DNA of 50,564 nucleotides from contig JAIKWU010000063.1 in NCBI GenBank assembly GCA_024684455.1, forward strand, positions 1-50,564, given 5' to 3'. Position numbers and translations under genes: made by a program. Shown here in pieces: positions 26,795 to 36,668 of this stretch. A model generated the notes under the pieces. That model searched no databases. It saw only the letters and a program-made list of their open reading frames with translations, and was not told the DNA's origin. Numbering within the stretch: the first letter of the stretch is position 1; each line of letters starts with the position of its first letter. Source of the stretch: Bacteroidaceae bacterium (lineage in GTDB: Bacteria > Bacteroidota > Bacteroidia > Bacteroidales > Bacteroidaceae).

Positions 26795-29161
26795 ATGTCT
26801 GAAAAGAATGATAAAAAGCCTGCTGGCAGCATTGCTAAAGGGCTGCATGTGGTTTGGATTACGACGCTGGTGCTCATAGCCTTGGGTTTCTTCGGTATCT
26901 TTGCTATCGGACAGGGATGGCTGGGCAAGTTGCCTCCTATCTCTGAACTTCAGAACCCCATCAACAAGTATGCCTCGCGCGTGTATTCGGACGACGGTGT
27001 GCTCATGGGCACTTGGAGTTATGCGAGTGAGAACCGTGTGATGGTGCCTTACGACTCGCTGCCGGAGAATCTGGTGAATGCCCTTGTGGCAACGGAGGAC
27101 TCGCGTTTCTACGAACACAGCGGCATCGACATGCGCGCCTTTCTGCGTGCTCTCGTCAAGCGCGGTTTCATGGGACAGAAGTCGGCGGGCGGCGGTTCGA
27201 CCATCACCCAGCAACTTGCCAAGCAACTTTATTCGGACGTGACGGTACACACGACCGTGATGAACCGTCTGATGCAGAAGCCCATCGAGTGGTACATCGC
27301 CGTGCAACTCGAACGCTACTACACGAAGGAGGAAATCCTGACGATGTATCTCAACTACTTCGACTTTCTGCACAATGCCGTGGGCATCAAGATTGCCGCA
27401 AAGACATACTTCTCGAAAGACCCTATCGACTTGACACTGGAGGAGTGTGCCACGCTTGTCGGCATGTGCAAGAATCCTTCGTACTACAATCCTATCCGCT
27501 TTACGGAACGAAGCCGTGATCGCCGCAACCTCGTGTTGCAGCAGATGCAGAAGGAAGGTTACATCAGCCGTGAGCAGATGGAAGAGGCGCAGGCAAAGCC
27601 CCTCGATGTGACACGCTTCCATGTGGCAAGCCATCAGGAAGGCATCGCTCCGTATTTCCGCGAACTGCTGCGCCAATGGATGATGGCCGACAAGCCCGAC
27701 AGGGACGACTATGCTTCGTGGCAGTATCAGCAGTACTATGATGACTCCCTGGCTTGGGAGACCAACCCGCTGTACGGCTGGTGCAACAAGCACACGAAGA
27801 AGGACGGCTCGCACTACAATATCTACACCGACGGACTGAAAGTCTTTACCACCATCAACACCCACATGCAGGAGTATGGCGAGGAGGCCGAGCGCGAACA
27901 CGTGGCGAAGTATCTGCAGCCGGCCTTCGACCGAATGAAGGGCCGCTATGCCACCTTCCCCTATATCGGTGTGTCCAAAGCAAAGGCTGACCACATGGTG
28001 GAACGTGCCATCAAGCAGAGCGAACGCTACCGTGTGATGAAGAACAACGGTGCGAGCGACGCAGAGATTGAGACAGCCTTCAACACCAAACAACCCATGA
28101 CCATGCTGAAGTACGAGGCCGACGGTACGTGTACGGAGTTTGAGACTGAGATGACTCCGCGCGACTCCATCCTCTACTACAAGTCGTTCCTCCGTACAGG
28201 CATGATGGCCATGGACCCTCAGACAGGAGCCGTGAGAGCCTACGTGCCAGGACTTGACTTTAAGCACTTCCAGTATGACAACTGCCTCGGTGGCGGACGT
28301 CGTCAGGTTGGCTCTACCATCAAACCCTATCTGTACAGCCTTGCCATGATGAACAACTGGACTCCGTGCAGCGAAATCAACACTTCGCAATTCGTTGCAG
28401 GTGGCTGGGCACCACGAGGCGGTGTGGGGGGCATCCGCACGCTGTCGGCTGCGCTGGCAGCATCCAGCAACCAGGCCAGTGCGCGACTCATTGACTACTT
28501 CGGCCCCGAGAACTTCATTCACCTGCTCCATGAGTTCGGCATCCAGACACAGAACATGGACGCATCGCTTCCGCTCTGTCTCGGCACGTGCGACATCAGC
28601 ATCGGCGAGATGGTCAGCGGCTACACCGCCTTTGCCAATCAGGGACTGCGCACGGCTCCGATGCTCGTTACGCGCATCGAAGACACCGATGGCAACATCA
28701 TCGACACTTTCACTCCACGTGCCAACGAAGTGCTCTCGCCACAGCAGGCCTATCAGATGGTCATCATGCTGCGCGGCGTCATCAACAACGGTACGGGACG
28801 TTCGCTTCGTTCCAGCATCAAAGCAGACATGGGTGGAAAGACAGGTACGACCAACTCACATGCCGATGCCTGGTTCATGGGCTTCACACCGAAACTGGTG
28901 GTGGGCTGCTGGGTGGGCGGCGACGACCGCGACATCCACTTCGACACCATGGGCTACGGACAGGGTGCGCGTGCCGCCTTGCCTATCTACCAGAAATTCA
29001 TGAACAAGGTGTATGCCGACAAGAGCCTGGGCATCACACAGGACGCCAAGTTTGTGGCACCGGAGAACTTCGACCCGTGCTCTTCAGAGTTGGACGGTCT
29101 GCCCTCCGCTTATTCTGAGAGCGTGGAGGAGAGCGGTTACATCGACGAGAGTTTCCAGTAA
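26795..29161 (+). CDS. mrcA: Penicillin-binding protein 1A, bifunctional transglycosylase/transpeptidase
   Basis: 788 residues. One N-terminal membrane anchor (VVWITTLVLIALGFFGIFAI) precedes the GT51 glycosyltransferase domain, with the catalytic Glu motif ATEDSRFYEHSGID at about 99-112 and GGSTITQQLAKQLY. The transpeptidase domain has SxxK in VGSTIKPYLY (about 507), SxN in SSNQAS and KTG in GGKTGTTNSHAD (about 682). All catalytic motifs are intact. It polymerises and cross-links peptidoglycan in the periplasm. It heads a tight operon with kdsB (17-nt gap) and an M16-like gene. Confidence 0.95.
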   Translation: MSEKNDKKPAGSIAKGLHVVWITTLVLIALGFFGIFAIGQGWLGKLPPISELQNPINKYASRVYSDDGVLMGTWSYASENRVMVPYDSLPENLVNALVATEDSRFYEHSGIDMRAFLRALVKRGFMGQKSAGGGSTITQQLAKQLYSDVTVHTTVMNRLMQKPIEWYIAVQLERYYTKEEILTMYLNYFDFLHNAVGIKIAAKTYFSKDPIDLTLEECATLVGMCKNPSYYNPIRFTERSRDRRNLVLQQMQKEGYISREQMEEAQAKPLDVTRFHVASHQEGIAPYFRELLRQWMMADKPDRDDYASWQYQQYYDDSLAWETNPLYGWCNKHTKKDGSHYNIYTDGLKVFTTINTHMQEYGEEAEREHVAKYLQPAFDRMKGRYATFPYIGVSKAKADHMVERAIKQSERYRVMKNNGASDAEIETAFNTKQPMTMLKYEADGTCTEFETEMTPRDSILYYKSFLRTGMMAMDPQTGAVRAYVPGLDFKHFQYDNCLGGGRRQVGSTIKPYLYSLAMMNNWTPCSEINTSQFVAGGWAPRGGVGGIRTLSAALAASSNQASARLIDYFGPENFIHLLHEFGIQTQNMDASLPLCLGTCDISIGEMVSGYTAFANQGLRTAPMLVTRIEDTDGNIIDTFTPRANEVLSPQQAYQMVIMLRGVINNGTGRSLRSSIKADMGGKTGTTNSHADAWFMGFTPKLVVGCWVGGDDRDIHFDTMGYGQGARAALPIYQKFMNKVYADKSLGITQDAKFVAPENFDPCSSELDGLPSAYSESVEESGYIDESFQ

Positions 29162-29178
29162 TTTTTCCTCTGAACATC

Positions 29179-29946
29179 ATGCAGTTTATTGGTATTATTC
29201 CGGCACGTTATGCCTCCACGCGATTTCCTGCCAAACCTCTGGCAATGCTGGGTGGTATGACGGTCATCGAGCGTGTCTATCGGCAGGTCGAAGGCACGAT
29301 GGACGCAGTGTGTGTGGCTACCGACGACGAACGCATCGAACATGCAGTCAAGGCGTTCGGCGGCCATGTAGTGATGACGAGCACAGCCCATCGCAGTGGT
29401 ACCGACCGCTGCTGGGAAGCCTACCTGAACGTGAAGAGCACGGCCGATGTCATCGTGAACATCCAGGGCGACGAGCCTTTCATACAGCATTCGCAACTCG
29501 AGGCCGTCAAAGCCTGCTTCGAGGACAAGACCACCGACATCGCCACACTGGTGAAACCCTTCACGGAGTCCGACGGCTGGGCGGCTGTAGAGAATCCCAA
29601 CAGCCCGAAAGTCGTTGTCGGCAAGAACATGGAAGCCCTCTACTTCTCGCGTTCCGTCATACCCTACATTCGTGGCAAAGAAAAAGGCGATGCGTGGCTT
29701 TCACAGCACACCTTCTACAAGCACATCGGGCTGTATGCCTACCGTGCCCAGGTGCTTCGTGAAATCACTCAACTTCCGCAGTCGTCGCTCGAACTCGCTG
29801 AGTCGCTCGAGCAGTTGCGCTGGCTGGAGAATGGCTATAAAATAAAGGTAGGCATTTCCGACATTGAAACCATTGGCATTGATACGCCCGACGACCTGGC
29901 ACGTGCCGAAGCATTCCTCCAATCATGCAGTTCCCCAAAGGCGTAA
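29179..29946 (+). CDS. kdsB: 3-deoxy-manno-octulosonate (Kdo) cytidylyltransferase
   Basis: 255 residues, normal length. It activates Kdo as CMP-Kdo for the lipopolysaccharide inner core. The N-terminal motif IPARYASTRFPAKPL, the segment TSTAHRSGTDR and NIQGDEPF are diagnostic. Its last 22 nt overlap the next gene, so the two are probably translationally coupled. Confidence 0.96.
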   Translation: MQFIGIIPARYASTRFPAKPLAMLGGMTVIERVYRQVEGTMDAVCVATDDERIEHAVKAFGGHVVMTSTAHRSGTDRCWEAYLNVKSTADVIVNIQGDEPFIQHSQLEAVKACFEDKTTDIATLVKPFTESDGWAAVENPNSPKVVVGKNMEALYFSRSVIPYIRGKEKGDAWLSQHTFYKHIGLYAYRAQVLREITQLPQSSLELAESLEQLRWLENGYKIKVGISDIETIGIDTPDDLARAEAFLQSCSSPKA

Positions 29947-31112
29947 ACGTCATCACAACCCCCATTCCCGACACGCCGCTTGTGCGTGTCGATTTTTTGT
30001 TTCTCGGGTCGCAGTGGTTGCAGCGATATCCGTTGCAGGCGCGCTTTGCCTTTTCTCAACTGAAAGAAGGAACCCGACGCTATGAAGGCGATGCGTTGGC
30101 CGAGATGATTGATTCCTACGGCGCGACGGTCACGACGTCATGCTATCTTGCCAATGCCTCAGTGACGCTCCTTTGCTTAGACCGATATTTGGACTCCGTC
30201 TATGACCTCGTCCATTCGATGATGACAGAGCCGCTGTATGCGCCAGATAAACTCGAACTGGCTCTGTCGCAGGGCCGTACCTCATGGCAGATTCAGCACC
30301 AGAAGGTCGATACGCTCTGCAAGGAAGAACTGTATCGCCGGCTCTACGGTTGTCAGCACCCGATGGGGCAGTTTCCCGTATTGGCTGACTACGACACGCT
30401 GACGCCCGACCTTTTGCGTGAATACCATCAAAAGTACATCCGGCTTGACGACATGACGGTGTTGGTTACAGGAGCCACCGACCCAGCCGGCAGCCTCAAC
30501 TCCACTCGAATTTCCACCTCGGCAATCGCTGACACATTCCCCGTCCCTGAAACGGCGGAGGCCGGTTCTGTACGCATCGAGAGCGGTCTGCCGCGTGTGC
30601 AGGCAGCCGTTCGTCTCGGATGTCTGCTGCCCACTCCTACCCATCCCGACATGCCGCTTCTTCGACTCGTCGCCACTTTGCTTGGCGGCTATTTCGGCAG
30701 TCGCCTCATGTCGAACATCCGTGAAAAGCGCGGCTACACTTACGGTATCAATGCTACGATTTACAACATCCCCTTCCACAACGCTCTCGTCATTGCCTGC
30801 GAGACTGCCACGCAGTATGCCGAGGCGGTCGTCAGCGAAGTCCGTCGCGAACTCCAGCGCCTCTGTGACGAGCCAGTCGGCGAGGACGAGTTGCAGATGG
30901 TCAAAAACTATATGGAAGGTCGGTATTGCCGCCGTCACGAACGTTCGTTCAACTATCCGAAGGTGCTCATGAACCTGATAGTCGCAGGCTGCACACCCGA
31001 CGACATCGAGGCAGGGCGTCTCGTTCAGCAGAAAGCCACGCCGGACGACGTCAGGCGCATCGCTTGCCAGTATTTGCGCCCTGAACGCTTCACAGACTGT
31101 GTGGTGATGTGA
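29925..31112 (+). CDS. M16-family peptidase homologue lacking the zinc-binding motif
   Basis: 395 residues with the two-lobed M16B layout: an N-terminal lobe (about 1-190) and a C-terminal lobe with the conserved SRLMSNIREKRGYTYGINA. At the place where active members have HxxEH before a GT motif, this protein has ARFAFSQLKEGTRR, so both metal His ligands and the catalytic Glu are missing. It has no signal peptide. In known M16 pairs the inactive member partners an active one; no active partner is encoded in this window. The 22-nt overlap with kdsB suggests an envelope-linked role, which is inference. Confidence 0.85.
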   Translation: MQFPKGVNVITTPIPDTPLVRVDFLFLGSQWLQRYPLQARFAFSQLKEGTRRYEGDALAEMIDSYGATVTTSCYLANASVTLLCLDRYLDSVYDLVHSMMTEPLYAPDKLELALSQGRTSWQIQHQKVDTLCKEELYRRLYGCQHPMGQFPVLADYDTLTPDLLREYHQKYIRLDDMTVLVTGATDPAGSLNSTRISTSAIADTFPVPETAEAGSVRIESGLPRVQAAVRLGCLLPTPTHPDMPLLRLVATLLGGYFGSRLMSNIREKRGYTYGINATIYNIPFHNALVIACETATQYAEAVVSEVRRELQRLCDEPVGEDELQMVKNYMEGRYCRRHERSFNYPKVLMNLIVAGCTPDDIEAGRLVQQKATPDDVRRIACQYLRPERFTDCVVM

Positions 31113-31138
31113 TACGTACCCCCGTCGAAAATGATATC

Positions 31139-31185
31139 AAAACGCGAAATTTGGGCTCTAAACAGCCAAATTTCGCGTTTTAGTC
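31139..31185 (+). terminator. Terminator after mrcA-kdsB-M16 operon
   Basis: AAAACGCGAAATTTGG (31139-31154) pairs perfectly with CCAAATTTCGCGTTTT (31166-31181) around an 11-nt loop. Confidence 0.88.
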
Positions 31186-31225
31186 TTAAAAAACGTTATT
31201 TTTGAGACGATTTTCAGAGTGCTGT

Positions 31226-31256
31226 TTTGCCATCTCCCGAAATCTTCGTAACTTTA
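31226..31256 (+). promoter_or_regulatory. gyrA promoter
   Basis: TTTG (31226-31229), a 19-bp gap, and TAACTTTA (31249-31256). The start site near 31263 places the whole dyad array 2 inside an about 170-nt gyrA leader. No second promoter is visible between the array and the ATG. Confidence 0.65.
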
Positions 31257-31284
31257 CAAAGTCTTAGGCGGCACAGAGGTGTCG

Positions 31285-31384
31285 CCAAGCACTTGGAAAA
31301 TCAACGCCAAGTGCTTAGCGTGACGACGCCAAGTGCTTGGAGAAAAAACGCCAAGTGCTTAGCGTGACTTTTTCAAGCGCTTGG
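31285..31384. repeat. 22-bp-period dyad array 2 (CCAAG-NN-CTTGG, 5 units)
   Basis: Units start at 31285, 31307, 31329, 31351 and 31373, exactly 22 bp apart: CCAAGCACTTGG, CCAAGTGCTTAG, CCAAGTGCTTGG, CCAAGTGCTTAG, TCAAGCGCTTGG. The 10-bp spacers are AAAATCAACG, CGTGACGACG, AGAAAAAACG and CGTGACTTTT. It lies between the gyrA promoter and the gyrA start codon, unlike the other three arrays. Confidence 0.95.
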
Positions 31385-31432
31385 ACGAACCTCGAAACTG
31401 AGTAAATCATTACATTAAAACATATAGTATTC

Positions 31433-34093
31433 ATGGACGAAATGGATAAAAAACTGGATCAAGACAGAATTATCAAAATTGACATCAACGAGAGTATGCG
31501 CAAGTCGTATATCGACTATTCGATGTCGGTCATCGTTGCGCGTGCGCTCCCTGATGTGAGAGACGGATTCAAGCCCGTTCACCGTCGCATCCTGTACGGA
31601 ATGATGGAACTGGGCAATACGCATGACAAGCCCTACAAGAAATGTGCCCGTATCGTCGGTGAGGTGCTCGGTAAGTACCACCCGCATGGCGATTCGTCGG
31701 TCTATGGCGCGCTGGTGCGTCTGGCTCAAGACTGGGCCATGCGCTACACGCTAGTCGATGGCCAGGGCAACTTCGGCTCGGTCGATGGCGACGGTGCTGC
31801 CGCCATGCGTTACACAGAGGCACGTCTGACCCGCCTCGGCGAGGCAATGATGGACGACCTCTACAAGGAGACGGTCGATATGGACGACAACTTCGACGGC
31901 TCGCTCAAAGAGCCGAAGGTGCTGCCGACACGTATCCCGAACCTGCTGGTCAACGGCGCGACGGGTATTGCCGTAGGTATGGCCACGAACATTCCCACAC
32001 ACAATCTCTGTGAGGTCATCGACGGATGTGTCGCCATGATTGACGACCCCGACATCACGGTCGAAGGTCTGATGCGCTACATCAAGGCTCCCGACTTTCC
32101 GACAGGCGGCATCATCTGCGGACTGGACGGTGTAAAGGATGCCTACGAGACAGGTCGTGGACGCATCGTCATCCGCTCGAAGACGGAGATTGAGACCGAT
32201 GCCCTGCACGACAAGATTGTCGTCCATGAGATACCTTACAATGTCAATAAGGCCGAACTGATTAAGAAGATTGCCGACCTCTCGAACGAGAAGAAGGTGG
32301 ATGGCATTGCCAACGTAAACGACGAATCAGACCGCGAAGGTATGCGCATCGTCATCGACCTCAAGCGCGACGCCAATGCCAACGTCGTGCTGAACAAACT
32401 CTACAAGATGACCGAGTTGCAGTCGTCGTTCAGCGTCAACTGCATCGCACTTGTCGGCGCAGGCCCTGGCAACTCTGGCCGTCCGAAACTGCTCTCGCTG
32501 CGTGAATGTGTCAAGTACTTCGTCGAGCATCGTCACGACGTGACCATCCGCCGCACTCAGTACGACAAGCGTAAGGCTGAGGAACGTGCACACTTGCTCG
32601 AAGCACTTATCGTCGCCAGCGACAATATCGACGAAGTTGTCCAGATTATCAAGTCTTCGAAGACTCCACAGGAGGCTCAGACACGATTGATAGAACGATT
32701 TGGCTTCGATGAGGCTCAGGCTAAGTATGTAGTCGATATGCGACTCAGTCAGCTCACAGGTCTGTTGCAGGAGAAACTCCATGCCGAATACGAAGAATTG
32801 GAAAAACTCATCGCCTACCTCGACCAGATTCTCAACGACCCCGAACTCTGCAAGAAAGTCATGAAGGACGAACTGCTTGAGGTGAAGGCGAAGTGGGGCG
32901 ACGAGCGTAAGACGGAGATTGACTATACTGCCTCGGAGAACTTCAACCCTGAAGACTTCTATCCGAACGACCCCGTCGTCATCACCATCAGCCACCTCGG
33001 CTACATCAAGCGCACACCGCTCAGCGAGTTCCGCACACAGGGACGTGGCGGCGTCGGCTCGAAGGGCGGAACGACACGCGAAACCGACTTCATCGAGCAC
33101 ATCTATCCTGCTACGACGCACAACACGATGATGTTCTTCACCAAGAAAGGACGCTGCTTCTGGATGAAAGTCTATGAGATTCCCGAAGGTGGAAAGACCT
33201 TCAAGGGACGTGCCGTGCAGAACTTGCTCAACATCGACAGTGACGACCGTGCCACCGCATTCATCTGCATCGAGAACATCAACGATGCCAACTTCGTGAA
33301 GCACCATAACCTCATGTTCTGCACGAAGAAAGGCACTGTGAAGAAGACACGCTTCGAACTCTATTCACACCCGCGCAGCAACGGTCTCATCGCCATCAAC
33401 CTTGTCGAAGGCGACGAAGTCATTGAAGTCGCACTCACCAGTGGCAACGACGACATCATCATTGCCAACCACAACGGACGTGCCATCCGTTTCAACGAGA
33501 ACGGAGTACGTGTCATGGGCCGCACAGCCACAGGTGTACGCGGTATGCGTCTCGACGACGAAGAAGACGAAGCCGTCGGTATGCTCGTCATGCAGTGCAA
33601 CGAAGCACTCAGTGAAGAGCAGTGGAACGCCATGGATGCACAGGCAGAAGAGACGGAAATGCCAGAAACAACAGATGTTGTAGAATCGGAAGAAGTTTCA
33701 GAAGACACTGCTGCTCCTTTCGGTCAAGACATCATGGTGGTCAGCGAGCAGGGCTTCGGCAAACGCTCCGACCTCAGTGACTACCGCATCACGAAGCGTG
33801 GTGGAAAGGGTGTGAAGACGCTTAACGTGACTGAGAAGACTGGCAAACTCATCGCCATCAAGGCTGTTACCGACGATGACGACCTGATGATCATCAACAA
33901 GAGCGGTGTGACCATCCGCCTCGCCCTCAGTAGCATCCGTGTGCAGGGACGCAACACCCAGGGCGTCTCGCTCATCAACCTGAAGAAGCGCAACGATGTC
34001 ATCAGCAGCGTCTGCCGTGTAGATCACGTCGATGAAGAGTCCGAAACGGAGGACGGCGAAGTGGAGCAGAATGCACAGTCTGCCCAAGAGTAG
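31433..34093 (+). CDS. gyrA: DNA gyrase subunit A
   Basis: 886 residues. The breakage-reunion domain contains the catalytic Tyr in [10 protein letters not shown] (about 127). The quinolone-determining region is [19 protein letters not shown]: Ser88 corresponds to E. coli Ser83 and Gly92 to Asp87. The C-terminal beta-pinwheel repeats follow ([10 protein letters not shown] gyrase-box-like motif at about 545, GVRGMRL). An acidic insertion of about 35 residues (about 734-768, [20 protein letters not shown]) interrupts the pinwheel, and the C-terminus is acidic ([12 protein letters not shown]). Gyrase introduces negative supercoils with GyrB, which is not in this window. Confidence 0.96.
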   Translation: MDEMDKKLDQDRIIKIDINESMRKSYIDYSMSVIVARALPDVRDGFKPVHRRILYGMMELGNTHDKPYKKCARIVGEVLGKYHPHGDSSVYGALVRLAQDWAMRYTLVDGQGNFGSVDGDGAAAMRYTEARLTRLGEAMMDDLYKETVDMDDNFDGSLKEPKVLPTRIPNLLVNGATGIAVGMATNIPTHNLCEVIDGCVAMIDDPDITVEGLMRYIKAPDFPTGGIICGLDGVKDAYETGRGRIVIRSKTEIETDALHDKIVVHEIPYNVNKAELIKKIADLSNEKKVDGIANVNDESDREGMRIVIDLKRDANANVVLNKLYKMTELQSSFSVNCIALVGAGPGNSGRPKLLSLRECVKYFVEHRHDVTIRRTQYDKRKAEERAHLLEALIVASDNIDEVVQIIKSSKTPQEAQTRLIERFGFDEAQAKYVVDMRLSQLTGLLQEKLHAEYEELEKLIAYLDQILNDPELCKKVMKDELLEVKAKWGDERKTEIDYTASENFNPEDFYPNDPVVITISHLGYIKRTPLSEFRTQGRGGVGSKGGTTRETDFIEHIYPATTHNTMMFFTKKGRCFWMKVYEIPEGGKTFKGRAVQNLLNIDSDDRATAFICIENINDANFVKHHNLMFCTKKGTVKKTRFELYSHPRSNGLIAINLVEGDEVIEVALTSGNDDIIIANHNGRAIRFNENGVRVMGRTATGVRGMRLDDEEDEAVGMLVMQCNEALSEEQWNAMDAQAEETEMPETTDVVESEEVSEDTAAPFGQDIMVVSEQGFGKRSDLSDYRITKRGGKGVKTLNVTEKTGKLIAIKAVTDDDDLMIINKSGVTIRLALSSIRVQGRNTQGVSLINLKKRNDVISSVCRVDHVDEESETEDGEVEQNAQSAQE

Positions 34094-34135
34094 AATGAAC
34101 AATATTATTTACTAATCCATAAATCTTCAATTCCT

Positions 34136-35395
34136 ATGAAACGTTTATTAGTGATTTGCGCACTTGCAGTCATGGCTGCATCTGCTTTCGCCCAGGCGAA
34201 GAATGTGAAGAAAGTGAAGAACTACATTGAGAATGCTGACACGCCGATTGCCCTTGACCTCAGCAACGCCAAGCCAGGCATGGTGGAAGAGTATCGTGCG
34301 CTGCTCGGACCTGCACTGACGGACCCTGAGTCGAAGGACATGGCAGACACGTGGCGTTATGCTGCCCGTCTGAAAATCTACGACATGAACCAGTTGCTCA
34401 AGCAGTATGCTGCCAACGGCAACCAGTTCAAGGACGTCAAGGAGTTCTTCCAGAACCAGTACGACATTGTGAAGTATTATGAAAACTATGAGCGCTGTAT
34501 GCACACACCGAACGAGAAGGGCAAGTTGCCATACAAGGAAGAAGAGATGGGCAAGGAGCACATCTTCGCCCAGCAAGTTGCCACAGGCCCGCGTAACAAC
34601 CTCGTGGTGGGTGCAAGCCAGTTGGTCTATACCGATGCGCCTTTCACGGTGAAACTGCTCGACCTCTACTATGAGACGTTCGACAATCCGCTCTTTAAGG
34701 AACTCGACCTGCGCAACAAGGACGAGAACCTGTCGCTGGCCAACTTTATCTACGCTACCGCTCTGAAGGAGACAGGCACCAACGAAGAGAAGCGCATGGA
34801 ACTCCTGAAACAGTCACTCGACGGTGAGAACGGCCCCTTGGCCCTCCAAGACCTCGTTACCTATTACAAGGATAAGGAAGACCACGCCACGATGCGCCAG
34901 TATCTGAAAATGGGTACCGAGAAGTTTCCCAAGCAACTCATCTTCCACCTCAATCTCGTGCAGGACGAACTGCGTAACCATGAGAATGCTCAGGCTGATG
35001 CCGACGCCAAGAAAGCCATCGTCATCATTGAGGCGAGCGACTCTTTGAAGGCTGACCCCAATGTTGCATGGTTCTACTACTTCGACGCCGTTGCTCTCTA
35101 CAATCAGGAGAAATTCGAGCCCGCCTACGACATGTTCCTGAAAGCCTATCAGCACGAAGCCAACTTCGACAATCTTTCGGGTGCTGCCAACTGTGCCGCT
35201 AAGCTTGGCATAGAGAACTACACGAAGAAAGACATTGCGAAGAAGTGGTATGACAAAGCCATCGAGCATTACGAGCAGTGCCGCACCGACTTTCCCGACC
35301 AGGAAGATGTGTGGGGCTACCAACTCTACGTCTGCTACAATAACACGGGCAACACCGCCAAGGCTGCACAGTTCAAGAAGTACACCAAGAAGTAA
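34136..35395 (+). CDS. Periplasmic TPR-repeat protein
   Basis: 419 residues with a signal peptide (MKRLLVICALAVMAASAFAQ, cleavage after AFA likely). The rest is helical with tetratricopeptide-like pairs, clearest at about 310-415 (VAWFYYFDAVALYNQEKFEP, YDKAIEHYEQCRTDFPDQED). No enzymatic motif is seen. It is 42 nt downstream of gyrA and ends 3 nt before a histidine kinase gene, so it may sense or scaffold for that kinase; this is inference from the arrangement. Confidence 0.82.
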   Translation: MKRLLVICALAVMAASAFAQAKNVKKVKNYIENADTPIALDLSNAKPGMVEEYRALLGPALTDPESKDMADTWRYAARLKIYDMNQLLKQYAANGNQFKDVKEFFQNQYDIVKYYENYERCMHTPNEKGKLPYKEEEMGKEHIFAQQVATGPRNNLVVGASQLVYTDAPFTVKLLDLYYETFDNPLFKELDLRNKDENLSLANFIYATALKETGTNEEKRMELLKQSLDGENGPLALQDLVTYYKDKEDHATMRQYLKMGTEKFPKQLIFHLNLVQDELRNHENAQADADAKKAIVIIEASDSLKADPNVAWFYYFDAVALYNQEKFEPAYDMFLKAYQHEANFDNLSGAANCAAKLGIENYTKKDIAKKWYDKAIEHYEQCRTDFPDQEDVWGYQLYVCYNNTGNTAKAAQFKKYTKK

Positions 35396-35398
35396 CCT

Positions 35399-36580
35399 TT
35401 GTTCGAGCGCATACGTACCATTAAAATTTGGCTGATAGCGGTGGCAGTTGTCATCGCTATCGCCACTTTGCTCACTTCCAACTATCTCATCCGCGACCTC
35501 CAGCAGGAGGAGCACAACAAGATGGAAGTGTGGGCCGAAGCCATGCGTTCGCTCAACGATGCCGACGAGTTTACCGACCTCAACCTTGTCCTCAAGGTCA
35601 TCAACGGCAACAACACCATTCCCGTCATTGTGCTCGACCGCGAAGGCAACGTACAGACGCACCGTAACCTCGGACGTCAGTTCCGTGCCGACGAAGACAG
35701 CATCTCGGCCATCAGGCAGATGGCACGCGGCATGAAAGCACGCGGCAACAGCATCCGCATCTTCCCGAACATGCAAGGGTTCGACCAGCCTGTCGGACAG
35801 CAAGAACTCGAGTACATCGAAATCTGCTACGACGAGTCGCTCATGCTACGTCGCCTCGCCGTCTATCCCTATGTCCAACTCGCCGTCGTCGTCATCTTCG
35901 TCCTGATAGCCATCTTTGCCCTCTTCTCGTCGATGAAGGCCGAGCAGAACAAAGTGTGGGTCGGACTCAGCAAGGAGACTGCCCACCAGTTGGGCACCCC
36001 CATCTCGTCGCTCATGGCGTGGTCTGCCGTCTTGCGTGAAAACTATCCCGACGACGTCCTCCTGCCCGAAATGGAAAAGGACGTTCGCCGTCTCGAGCGC
36101 ATCGCCGAGCGCTTCTCAAAGATAGGATCCATCCCCGAGCCCAAGCCCGAGGACGTCGGTGAAATCATCCAACGCGTCGTCGATTACATGCAGCGTCGCA
36201 CATCGAACAAAGTTCGCATCACCACCCACCTGCCCGCCGAGCCTGTCATTGCCAATCTCGTCGCCTCTCTCTTCGAATGGGTGCTTGAGAACCTCTGCAA
36301 GAATGCCGTCGATGCTATGTCAGGTACAGGCAGCATTGATATTTACCTCGAAACCGATGACGCACAGGCTGTCATCGAAGTACACGACACAGGCAAGGGC
36401 ATAGCCAAGTCCCATTTCGGCAGCGTCTTCAAACCAGGCTTCACGACAAAGGAGCGCGGCTGGGGACTTGGCCTTTCGCTGGCCAAGCGCATTGTCGAGC
36501 AATACCATCGCGGACGCATCTTCGTCAAGTCGTCCGAACTGGGGCACGGCACCACCTTCAGAATTGAACTCCCCGAGTAG
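35399..36580 (+). CDS. Orphan membrane sensor histidine kinase, TTG start
   Basis: 393 residues from TTG 35399. The stop codon of the TPR gene lies two codons upstream in the same frame, and the next ATG would delete the first membrane helix, so TTG is required. TM1 is about 8-26 (IWLIAVAVVIAIATLL), a periplasmic sensor region spans about 27-158, and TM2 is about 160-180 (VQLAVVVIFVLIAIFALF). The phospho-acceptor H-box is KETAHQLGTPISSLMAW, N-box NLCKNAVDAM, G1 VHDTGKGIAKS and G2 GWGLGLSLAKRIVEQYH; all are intact. No response regulator is adjacent. The 2-codon spacing implies obligate coupling to the TPR protein. Confidence 0.9.
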   Translation: MFERIRTIKIWLIAVAVVIAIATLLTSNYLIRDLQQEEHNKMEVWAEAMRSLNDADEFTDLNLVLKVINGNNTIPVIVLDREGNVQTHRNLGRQFRADEDSISAIRQMARGMKARGNSIRIFPNMQGFDQPVGQQELEYIEICYDESLMLRRLAVYPYVQLAVVVIFVLIAIFALFSSMKAEQNKVWVGLSKETAHQLGTPISSLMAWSAVLRENYPDDVLLPEMEKDVRRLERIAERFSKIGSIPEPKPEDVGEIIQRVVDYMQRRTSNKVRITTHLPAEPVIANLVASLFEWVLENLCKNAVDAMSGTGSIDIYLETDDAQAVIEVHDTGKGIAKSHFGSVFKPGFTTKERGWGLGLSLAKRIVEQYHRGRIFVKSSELGHGTTFRIELPE

Positions 36581-36615
36581 TTTTTTCACGTCAATCCCCG
36601 TGAATTTTGACGTCA

Positions 36616-36639
36616 ATCTCAAAAAAAATTTTTTGAGAT
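36616..36639. terminator. A/T-rich hairpin after histidine kinase
   Basis: ATCTCAAAAAA (36616-36626) and TTTTTTGAGAT (36629-36639) form an 11-bp stem with 2 nt between. It is weak as a terminator because of the A/T content, but it is the only candidate after this operon. Confidence 0.5.
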
Positions 36640-36668
36640 GAGTACGTTCATAAAAAAATGTTATATAT

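Noticed and set aside
26753..28531. 592-codon minus-strand frame over mrcA
   Set aside because: It is antisense to conserved penicillin-binding motifs and has no recognisable protein features.
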